Assembly: GCA_045655645.1 (NCBI GenBank)
Contig: JAZOPS010000020.1
Location: 1-64,000, forward strand
Direction of reading: 5' to 3'
Source of the DNA: Fimenecus sp045655645
GTDB taxonomy: Bacteria > Bacillota > Clostridia > Oscillospirales > Acutalibacteraceae
Length of the DNA stretch: 64,000 nt
Every line of letters begins with the position of its first letter. Positions within the stretch are counted from its first letter, which is position 1. This document shows, one piece after another, positions 1 through 7,073 of the stretch. A program made the translations under genes and the position numbers. The notes under the pieces were generated by a model. That model searched no databases and had not been told where the DNA came from. It worked only from the letters and a program-made list of their open reading frames with translations.

Positions 1-327
1 CGAATGGCAACAGATAAATGGATTGCAGACTCAAAGGGTTGGTGCTATGTAGGCTCAAATGGCTATATGGCAACTAACAAGTGGATTAAAGACTCAAAAG
101 GTTGGTGCTATGTTGGTGCTGATGGTTACTGCTTAACAAATAAATGGGTAGCAGATAGCAAAGGTTGGTGCTATCTTGATGGTAACGGCAGAATGGTTAT
201 CAATGATTGGGTAAAAGATGGTGGCAAATGGTACTATCTTGATGCTAATGGTTATATGGTAACAGGCACAAGAACAATTGGTGGCAAAACATACAAATTC
301 GCATCTAACGGTGTTTGGATTGCATAA
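1..327 (+). CDS. C-terminal end of a cell-wall/glucan-binding repeat protein (5' part outside window)
   Basis: The frame is open to the first base, so the N-terminus and any catalytic domain lie upstream of the window. The visible ~108 residues are four 21-residue units with the pattern KW-x(2)-DSKGW-C-Y-x(3)-NG followed by a diverged closing unit ending GVWIA. Aromatic/glycine repeats like these are the cell-wall-binding (CW_binding_1/glucan-binding) repeats that attach secreted Firmicutes enzymes to the wall or to glucans; the ligand cannot be told from sequence. Three units carry Cys where the family usually has a second Tyr (GWCY instead of GWYY). The gene ends at a clear intrinsic terminator. 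The fold is clear; the function of the whole protein is unknown. Confidence 0.85.
   Translation, partial: RMATDKWIADSKGWCYVGSNGYMATNKWIKDSKGWCYVGADGYCLTNKWVADSKGWCYLDGNGRMVINDWVKDGGKWYYLDANGYMVTGTRTIGGKTYKFASNGVWIA
7..258 (+). repeat. Four tandem 63-bp coding repeats (21-aa cell-wall-binding units)
   Basis: Units fall at 7-69, 70-132, 133-195 and 196-258. The first three are close to identical at DNA level around the codons for DSKGWCY; the fourth (DGGKWYY) is more diverged. The repeats are in frame and encode the binding module of the truncated gene above. Recent unit duplication or gene conversion would explain the similarity. Confidence 0.85.
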
Positions 328-336
328 ATAACAAAG

Positions 337-367
337 TAAAACGGTAGGCGTAAAAACCTACCGTTTT
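337..367 (+). terminator. Intrinsic terminator after the repeat protein
   Basis: Perfect stem AAAACGGTAGG / CCTACCGTTTT with an eight-base loop, followed by T residues, 10 bp after the stop codon. Confidence 0.9.
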
Positions 368-381
368 TATATGCTTTTTTA

Positions 382-410
382 TTGAAAAATTACGCAAAAT
401 TTGTTATAAT
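382..410 (+). promoter_or_regulatory. SigA-type promoter of the MGH1-like glycosidase
   Basis: TTGAAA (382-387), 17-bp spacer, perfect TATAAT (405-410). It sits 30 bp before the ATG at 441, which has a GAGG ribosome site at 429-432. Confidence 0.85.
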
Positions 411-440
411 GAATTCATATTTTTTCACGAGGTATTATTT

Positions 441-3128
441 ATGAGTAAAGTTACACAAAAAATGCAAGAGCGATTAGGCTATTGGGGTCCTTATTCAAAG
501 AAATATAGCGGTATTTCACGAATAGTCGACCATAAAACTGAAGGTGGCGTCCGTTTTGACTGCGTTGTGAGTCCTGCTATCGAAAATGCCGATTCTCGTG
601 TGCCAAATGTTACTGTGCCCGTTGGCGTTCACCCTTGGGAAGCAAAGGCTGATTACTCATTCTATTCATATCGTTATGACCTTGAATGGAAAGACAAGGT
701 CTATGCAGATGTGTCCTTTACAAAACTAGATAGTGATAGCGTATTGGTGCGCACAGAATTCGTGAATAATACTGAAATTATGCAGATTTGTTTGCTCAAC
801 CTTTTTTCTGCTATTGAATATCCAAATGTGTTCACAACAACACCTGTTTTACCTGAAAAAAATATATTTGTAAAAGCCCTTGATTATAAATCTTATGATT
901 ATAACACTACTCGTCCTTGGGATAAGCAGGTTATTGACGCTATGAAAAAAGGCGAGTTCTTTGATGATGGATTCACTTATCACAAAGGACTTGGCGACAG
1001 AGATAATAACCGTTATATTCTTCCTAAATTCTCAAAACTTGGTGAAGAAGCCGGGGACAGAATTACTTATGACTTGGGTGATATTTCAAAATTCCAGAAT
1101 CCAACGCTTCACATTCGTTATAGAACAACTGAAAATAATGATAGTGTCTGGACATTAAACGGAAAAGAAATCACATTCAAATCAGCAGAAAACTTTGATG
1201 TTTTATCAATTCCATTTAATCTTTCAAGTGTAATTCTTGTGTCTTGTGGCACAGGTGGAATTGAATTCGATTTTCTCGCAGTAACAGAAGCTGGCGAAAC
1301 AGTTTCAACAAATAGTAAGAAACATAATTTTTATCCCGCAATAGAAACTGCTGATGAAAACGGCAAACTCGTTTCTTATAAATATGACGGTGTTGATGGC
1401 AAATTCTATGTAAAAACATTTAACCCATCAACCCGTTGTCGTGATTTCAATACAGGTTGTCTTGAAGACAGCCCAACAGCTCGAATTTCACAACCTGACG
1501 AGAGTTTTCAAAATATGCTTGAAACATTTTCAGGCTCATTTTCAGAAAAACATAGTGACGAAGGCTTTTATCACAACACCGTTGTACATACTCTCTATGT
1601 CGAGCCACGCACAACTCATGTTGAATATGCGGTGCTCTCATTCGGTGAAACAGAGTATAAAACAGTAGAAGAATATGAAAAAATCTACGAAAAAGCATAT
1701 AATTCACTTGAAAAATTTGATTTGAATTTAGCAGGTAAAACTTACGAATTCTCAAACAGAATTCTTCGTGCTACCGTGTTCCAAAATACAGTTTATCCAC
1801 TTTATAGAAATGGTGAATATGTTGTTCATCACACACCGGGTAAGCGCTGGGACTCATTCTACACTTGGGATTCAGGCTTTATCGGTCTTGATATGATTGA
1901 ATTTGCACCAAGTATTGCAGATTATATTCTCGAAACATATTTGACAGACAACGACCAATGGGCGTTCTTGCTTCACGGCTCACCTGTACCCGTGCATATC
2001 TATCAATATCTCGAAATGCTCAAAAAAGCAAATGATAAAACAGAACTACTCAAATATTACGACAGAGTAAAAATGTTCTATGATTTTCTTGCAGGTAAAA
2101 TCAACGGCTCAACTACTACAAAGTTCACTAGTGGACTCACAACCACATTTGACTATTTCTATAATTGCAGTGGTATGGATGACCTTCCACCACAAAAGAC
2201 AATGTATGCCGAAAACAAGCAAAAGTGGATGACACCTTGTATTTCATCATCACAGGTAATCCGTTGTGCAAAAATTCTTTATATGGTAGCAGACTTGCTA
2301 GAAAAAGAAGACGACAAAGCAACATATCTTGAGGATATCGATAGGGTATCAAGCGCTTTGCAAAAATATTCTTGGGACGAAGATTGTGGCTATTTCTCTT
2401 ATGTAATTCACGATGAAAACGGCGATGCAAAAGAGCAATATAGAACTACCCAAGGTGAAAACTTAAACAAAACAATGGATGGTATTTATCCAATTATTGC
2501 AGGCGCTGTTACAAAAGACCAACGCGACAGAATTCTTTCTCATTTAAAGAGCGATGATGAAATGTTTAGCCCTGTTGGTATTAGCGCAGTTGATAAAACA
2601 GCATCATATTACATAACAAATGGTTATTGGAACGGCAATGTGTGGCTTTCTCACCAATGGTTTGTATGGAAAACTATGCTTGACCTAGGTGAAACTGACT
2701 TTGCATTCAAAATTGCAAAAACTGCTCTTGATGCTTGGAAGAGAGAAGTTGAATATTCATATTACACATTTGAAATGTTCAATATTACATCAGGCCGTGG
2801 CGGATGGTTCCATAATTTTGGTGGTCTTTCCACACCTATAAACATCTGGACTAATGCTTATTTCAAGCCTAGAACACTCTCAACAGGTCTTGATGTAATG
2901 GTTATGAATAGCCAGTTTAACGAAGATGCAACCAAAATGGAATGTTCTATAAAATACTATGGCAATAACGAAAAATATTCAGTAATAGCAGTAATGAACG
3001 ATAGCTTTGATTATTTGGTTACAGTTAATAATGAAAACGCAAATTTCTATATCCGCGACAACGGAATTGTTGAAATCACATTGAACGGTAATATTAAAGA
3101 TGCAGAAATTAGAATTACAAAAATTTAA
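441..3128 (+). CDS. Six-hairpin glycosidase, MGH1/GH63-like
   Basis: An 895-residue protein with no signal peptide or membrane segment, so probably cytoplasmic. The first ~430 residues look like an all-beta N-terminal domain. The C-terminal half has the tryptophan-rich signatures of (alpha/alpha)6 barrel enzymes of the MGH1-like/GH63 group: GKRWDSFYTWDSGFIGLDM at about 465, GYWNGNVWLSHQWF near 728, and a late GWFHNFGGLSTPI segment. Such enzymes cleave alpha-glycosidic bonds in oligosaccharides or glycosyl-glycerates; the substrate cannot be assigned here. It is transcribed alone from its own promoter. Its stop overlaps by four bases the stop of the convergent small gene. Confidence 0.75.
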   Translation: MSKVTQKMQERLGYWGPYSKKYSGISRIVDHKTEGGVRFDCVVSPAIENADSRVPNVTVPVGVHPWEAKADYSFYSYRYDLEWKDKVYADVSFTKLDSDSVLVRTEFVNNTEIMQICLLNLFSAIEYPNVFTTTPVLPEKNIFVKALDYKSYDYNTTRPWDKQVIDAMKKGEFFDDGFTYHKGLGDRDNNRYILPKFSKLGEEAGDRITYDLGDISKFQNPTLHIRYRTTENNDSVWTLNGKEITFKSAENFDVLSIPFNLSSVILVSCGTGGIEFDFLAVTEAGETVSTNSKKHNFYPAIETADENGKLVSYKYDGVDGKFYVKTFNPSTRCRDFNTGCLEDSPTARISQPDESFQNMLETFSGSFSEKHSDEGFYHNTVVHTLYVEPRTTHVEYAVLSFGETEYKTVEEYEKIYEKAYNSLEKFDLNLAGKTYEFSNRILRATVFQNTVYPLYRNGEYVVHHTPGKRWDSFYTWDSGFIGLDMIEFAPSIADYILETYLTDNDQWAFLLHGSPVPVHIYQYLEMLKKANDKTELLKYYDRVKMFYDFLAGKINGSTTTKFTSGLTTTFDYFYNCSGMDDLPPQKTMYAENKQKWMTPCISSSQVIRCAKILYMVADLLEKEDDKATYLEDIDRVSSALQKYSWDEDCGYFSYVIHDENGDAKEQYRTTQGENLNKTMDGIYPIIAGAVTKDQRDRILSHLKSDDEMFSPVGISAVDKTASYYITNGYWNGNVWLSHQWFVWKTMLDLGETDFAFKIAKTALDAWKREVEYSYYTFEMFNITSGRGGWFHNFGGLSTPINIWTNAYFKPRTLSTGLDVMVMNSQFNEDATKMECSIKYYGNNEKYSVIAVMNDSFDYLVTVNNENANFYIRDNGIVEITLNGNIKDAEIRITKI

Positions 3129-3442
3129 CTTGTGTAATCTTCAATAATTCTTTGCAATTCAGATGTGCTTTCAGTACGAATACCGTTTTTTAAAAGTTCT
3201 CTGTCGTGCTGTGGTAAAACTGAAACATAAGAATCATAAACATCAAGGGGAACTGCGTCAGAATTTTTGAAAACCGCAATTTTCCCTTGATATTCTGTGA
3301 TAGTGTAATAGTCAACAGGGGGCATATATGGATTTTGTCTTATATATTCATTCATATCCCTGTTGAGTAAAAAATAAAGAAAACACAAAATAATAACACA
3401 CAAAATGAAGAATAAGAATATTTTTCGGTTTCTTTGAAGCAT
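3125..3442 (-). CDS. Small single-pass membrane protein, possibly BofC C-terminal-like
   Basis: 105 residues. Positively charged N-terminus, one membrane segment at about residues 7-26, then a compact outside domain containing GKIAVF, VYDSYVSVLP and a closing LQRIIEDYTS. The pattern of a GKIAVF strand, an LPxxD turn and a terminal acidic helix recalls the BofC C-terminal domain found in small clostridial envelope or sporulation proteins; that assignment is from memory of the family and tentative. Start chosen at ATG with AAGGATGG upstream. Its tail overlaps the stop of the convergent glycosidase gene by four bases. Confidence 0.7.
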   Translation of the reverse strand: MLQRNRKIFLFFILCVIILCFLYFLLNRDMNEYIRQNPYMPPVDYYTITEYQGKIAVFKNSDAVPLDVYDSYVSVLPQHDRELLKNGIRTESTSELQRIIEDYTS

Positions 3443-3564
3443 AATATAGCCATCCTTTTTAAGTTTGGAAAAATTATCTTGTATGTATTTTTAGCAAAAA
3501 TATTACAAATTATTAAAATTTAATTATTTTCTAAAAAATACTAAACATTTTAATATTTTTGTGC

Positions 3565-3612
3565 TATACTTATCTGTGTGTTATAAAAACTGCGTCTATT
3601 AAAAGCAGTTTT
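3565..3612 (+). promoter_or_regulatory. Putative -10 and 5' UTR hairpin of the class A PBP gene
   Basis: A TATACT -10 at 3565-3570 has only a weak -35 (TAAACA at 3542). The leader then forms an 8-bp perfect hairpin AAAACTGC / GCAGTTTT (3586-3593 with 3605-3612) that ends exactly one base before the GGAGG ribosome site (3613-3617). It leaves the ribosome site free and may protect the 5' end or set its accessibility. Confidence 0.5.
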
Positions 3613-3623
3613 GGAGGATAAAT

Positions 3624-5921
3624 ATGAGAAAAAAGACCTCAAATAAAAAAAGAAAGATGTCTCCAAAAGTTAAGAAGTTTTTAAAAATCCTTGCGCCAAT
3701 TGTGTTCACGGGGTTGCTTGTGTGCATAATTTTAGGTGTTTATGTGATTTCTGATATGGTCGGACGCGTTAATGGTGAAAGAATCATTGACCTTGATTTC
3801 TATAAGCAGAATCAGGACCAGACAACAATTATTTATGCCGACGATAAAGAAGGTAATCCAGTTGAACTTGTCAAACTTCACGGTGAAAAGAATCGTGTTT
3901 GGGTTGATATGGAAAATATGTCTGAATGGATGCCTAAAGCCTTTGTTGCGCTTGAAGATGAAAGATTTAACGAGCACGGTGGTGTTGACTGGTTTAGTTC
4001 AACATTCGGTATTATAAGGTCAACTCTTACAACTGGTAATGTGCGTGGTGGCTCAACAATTACAATGCAGCTCATTAAAAACCTTACTGGTGAAAACGGA
4101 CGAAGCATCAACAGAAAATATAATGAAATGATTTCTGCTTTGAATTTAGAAAAGCATTATGAAAAAGATGATATTTTAGAGGCTTATCTTAATACAATTT
4201 ATCTTAGTCATAACTGTTATGGTGTTCAGACTGCTGCTGAAACTTATTTCGGAAAGGATATTTCTGAGCTTAACATTGCAGAATGTGCATCAATAGCTGC
4301 AATTACTCAGATACCTGCTGAATATGACCCACTCTGGCAACCTGAAAATAACAAGAAGCGTCAGGAAGTATGCCTTAGAAAGATGTATGAACAGAAGATG
4401 ATTACAAAAGAGCAATACGACGAAGCAGTTGCTTTTGAACTCATCTTTACAAATAGTGAAAACTATGTTCCAAAAGATAATGGTGAAAACGAGTCTATAG
4501 CAGATGGTGAAATTTATAGTTACTATGTTGACTATGTTATTGATTCTGTAATTCAGGACCTTAAAGCAAACGGCTATTCACATTATGAAGCAACAAAAAT
4601 GATGTATTCAGGTGGTTTACGCATTTATTCCTCTGTTGATACAAAGGTTCAAAGTGTACTTGAAGAAGTTTACGAAAATCGTATTAACTTCCCAAGTGAA
4701 ACTGCAGCATCAACAAAAGAATTAGCACAATCTGCAATGACACTTATGGATTATAACGGACGAGTTGTAGCGATTGTAGGCGGTGCAGGCGAAAAGACTG
4801 AAAACCGTTCAAACAACCGTGCTTCATCTGCAGTTCGTCAACCTGGTTCATCAATCAAGCCACTTAGTATCTATGCGGCAGCGATTGAAGAAGATTATGT
4901 AACATGGTCTTCAAAAATTTTGAACTATGGTATTGTTTGGAAAGGTCAGCGCTGGCCAAAGAACTTTGGTGAAGACCCGGGTGACCCAAATAGTTATGTA
5001 ACAACTCAATATGCACTCTCAGTTTCTTACAATACAGTTCCTGCTCAGATTCTTATGATGATGGGCTTTAAGACAAGTTATAATTATCTTACGGAGAAAT
5101 TCCACATTTCAACTACTAACGATACAATTGATAGCGTTGCACCATCAGCATTGGCTACTGGTGGTACAAATGGTGGCTGCACAACACTTGAAATGGCAGC
5201 AGCATTTGCAACATTTGGCAATGGTGGTAAATATTTTGAGCCATATTGCTATACAAAAGTTACTGATAGCACAGGCGAAAATATTCTTCTCCAAAACAAC
5301 CCAAAAGGCGAACAGGTCATTTCACCAGAAACTTCTTACATTATGAATCAGATGCTTAGAACAGTTATGCAGAGTGCAGAAGGTACTGGTGTAAGATATA
5401 GTGTAAAAGGCTTTACAACATTTGGTAAAACAGGTACAACAACTAACAACTATGACCGTTGGATAGTTGGTGGAACACCTTATTATGTTGGTGCGGTTTG
5501 GTTTGGTTATGACCAAAATAAAGAAATTAAGACTTCAAGACAGGCTGCAGGTATGGTTTTCAAAGAAGTAATGGACAGAGTTCATAAGAATTTGGCATCC
5601 AAGAACTTTGAAAAATATACTGATAAAGTTACACAAGCTTCTTATTGTACAGTATCAGGCTTGCTTGCAAGCGAAACATGTGCTTCAACTGCATCTGGAT
5701 GGTATAAAACATCAAACTTACCAGCTAAATGTGTTGGTTGTGTTGACCCAGGTGGAAATGGTACAACTGTTCCTGATACATCAGAAACATCAACAACACA
5801 GGTGAATCCTGTAACTCCTGAAAACCAAACAGAAAGCACAACTCAAACTGTGGTGCCAGAAAACACAACAACCACCACAACGACTACTGAAGTAGCACAA
5901 GGTGTTGATTCAGCTGCATAA
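3624..5921 (+). CDS. ponA: Bifunctional class A penicillin-binding protein (PBP1A type)
   Basis: 765 residues. Basic cytoplasmic start, one membrane anchor (about 21-45), a GT51 glycosyltransferase domain with EDERFNEHGG (about 111-120, catalytic Glu111), GGSTITMQ and the KxxEExxA-equivalent region, then a transpeptidase domain with SSIK (active Ser409), SYN and KTGTT motifs. The enzyme polymerises lipid II and cross-links peptidoglycan on the outer face of the membrane. The last ~55 residues are Thr/Glu/Pro-rich and probably disordered, a common ending in this family. GGAGG precedes the ATG. It is monocistronic: a terminator follows directly. Confidence 0.95.
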   Translation: MRKKTSNKKRKMSPKVKKFLKILAPIVFTGLLVCIILGVYVISDMVGRVNGERIIDLDFYKQNQDQTTIIYADDKEGNPVELVKLHGEKNRVWVDMENMSEWMPKAFVALEDERFNEHGGVDWFSSTFGIIRSTLTTGNVRGGSTITMQLIKNLTGENGRSINRKYNEMISALNLEKHYEKDDILEAYLNTIYLSHNCYGVQTAAETYFGKDISELNIAECASIAAITQIPAEYDPLWQPENNKKRQEVCLRKMYEQKMITKEQYDEAVAFELIFTNSENYVPKDNGENESIADGEIYSYYVDYVIDSVIQDLKANGYSHYEATKMMYSGGLRIYSSVDTKVQSVLEEVYENRINFPSETAASTKELAQSAMTLMDYNGRVVAIVGGAGEKTENRSNNRASSAVRQPGSSIKPLSIYAAAIEEDYVTWSSKILNYGIVWKGQRWPKNFGEDPGDPNSYVTTQYALSVSYNTVPAQILMMMGFKTSYNYLTEKFHISTTNDTIDSVAPSALATGGTNGGCTTLEMAAAFATFGNGGKYFEPYCYTKVTDSTGENILLQNNPKGEQVISPETSYIMNQMLRTVMQSAEGTGVRYSVKGFTTFGKTGTTTNNYDRWIVGGTPYYVGAVWFGYDQNKEIKTSRQAAGMVFKEVMDRVHKNLASKNFEKYTDKVTQASYCTVSGLLASETCASTASGWYKTSNLPAKCVGCVDPGGNGTTVPDTSETSTTQVNPVTPENQTESTTQTVVPENTTTTTTTTEVAQGVDSAA

Positions 5922-5926
5922 AATAT

Positions 5927-5949
5927 AGCCCATCTTTAGATGGGCTTTT
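5927..5949 (+). terminator. Intrinsic terminator after the PBP gene
   Basis: Stem AGCCCATC / GATGGGCT with TTTA loop followed by TTTT. The loop also supplies the only candidate -35 for the downstream carA promoter. Confidence 0.9.
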
Positions 5950-5963
5950 GTGGTTTATATAAT
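5935..5963 (+). promoter_or_regulatory. Possible carA promoter nested in the upstream terminator
   Basis: Perfect TATAAT at 5958-5963; with a 17-bp spacer the -35 would be TTTAGA at 5935-5940, inside the terminator loop. A moderate match. An AAGGTGAT ribosome site follows before the ATG at 5988. Confidence 0.5.
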
Positions 5964-5987
5964 ACTCAATTATCAAGGTGATATTTT

Positions 5988-7073
5988 ATGAAAAACAGAA
6001 CAAAAGCATATTTAGTTCTTCAAGACGGAACAATTTTTGAAGGCTATTCAATGGGTAAAAGCGGATTAACAATTGGCGAAGTTGTTTTTAATACTTGCAC
6101 ATCTGCTTATACTGACATTTTGTCAGACCCTACATATTATGGTCAAATAGTGGCACAAACATATCCACTTGCAGCAAATCGTGGTATTATTCGTGATAAC
6201 AACGAAAGCACAATTATGTCAAATGGATATATTGTTCGTGAATGGTGCGATATCTGTTCAGATGGTGCCGAAATCACTCTTGATGAATATCTTTCACAAT
6301 GCAATATTGTTGGTATCTGTGGTATTGATACACGCCGTCTTACAAGATATCTTCGCGATAAAGGATATGTAAACGGTGCTATAACAGATAATATTGATAA
6401 TCTTGACGAGTTGCTTCCTAAAATTAAAGAATACACAGTTTCAGGTGCCGTTCGTGAAATAACAATTAAAGAGCCTGTTCAGTTGAAAGGTGATAATGCA
6501 AAATATAATATTGTTGCAGTAGACTATGGTTCACCAAGAAAACAACTAAATGCATTCTTGCTCAATGGTTGCAATGTAACAAATGTTCCTGCATTCACCA
6601 CAGCCGATGAAATTATGAAATATAATCCTGATGGTGTCGTGCTTTGCGATGGTCCTGCTGACCCTGATGATGAGCCTGAAATTATTGATATTATCCGTGA
6701 AATAATCAAAAAAGATATTCCTGTTTTTGCAATTGGTCTTGGCCATCAGATGTTAGCACTTGCAAATGACTTTAAAATTATAAAAATGGATAAAGGTCAT
6801 CGTGGCTCAAATCAACCTGTTACAATTGAGGGTACTGATAAAATTATGATAACTGACCAAAATCATGGCTATGCAGTTGAAAAATCATCTGTAAAGAGTG
6901 ATGTGGCAGATGTTATAATGACAAATATAAATGATAAAACCGTTGAAGGTCTTCGCTATAAGAATTTCAAAGGTCTTTCAGTTCAATTTACACCAAAAGG
7001 TGATATTGATAGTAGCACAGGTTTTATTATTCGTGATTTCTATAAGATGATGGACGGTGAAAATAATGAATAA
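5988..7073 (+). CDS. carA: Carbamoyl-phosphate synthase small subunit homologue with inactive glutaminase site
   Basis: 361 residues, the usual CarA length, with a well-kept N-terminal domain (GEVVFNT, DPTYYGQIV, GIDTRRLTR). In real CarA the glutaminase domain frees ammonia from glutamine using a Cys-His-Glu triad. Here all three are replaced: the nucleophile motif GICLGHQ reads AIGLGHQ (Gly250, codon 6735-6737), and the HPEA motif reads TPKG (Thr335, Lys337). The oxyanion-loop motif NGPGDP reads DGPADP. So it keeps the fold, including QNHGYAV, but should not hydrolyse glutamine. Vertebrate CPS1 lost the Cys and became ammonia-dependent; here the partner subunit is degenerate as well. It overlaps carB by 8 bp. 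The gene symbol marks homology, not activity. Confidence 0.9.
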   Translation: MKNRTKAYLVLQDGTIFEGYSMGKSGLTIGEVVFNTCTSAYTDILSDPTYYGQIVAQTYPLAANRGIIRDNNESTIMSNGYIVREWCDICSDGAEITLDEYLSQCNIVGICGIDTRRLTRYLRDKGYVNGAITDNIDNLDELLPKIKEYTVSGAVREITIKEPVQLKGDNAKYNIVAVDYGSPRKQLNAFLLNGCNVTNVPAFTTADEIMKYNPDGVVLCDGPADPDDEPEIIDIIREIIKKDIPVFAIGLGHQMLALANDFKIIKMDKGHRGSNQPVTIEGTDKIMITDQNHGYAVEKSSVKSDVADVIMTNINDKTVEGLRYKNFKGLSVQFTPKGDIDSSTGFIIRDFYKMMDGENNE

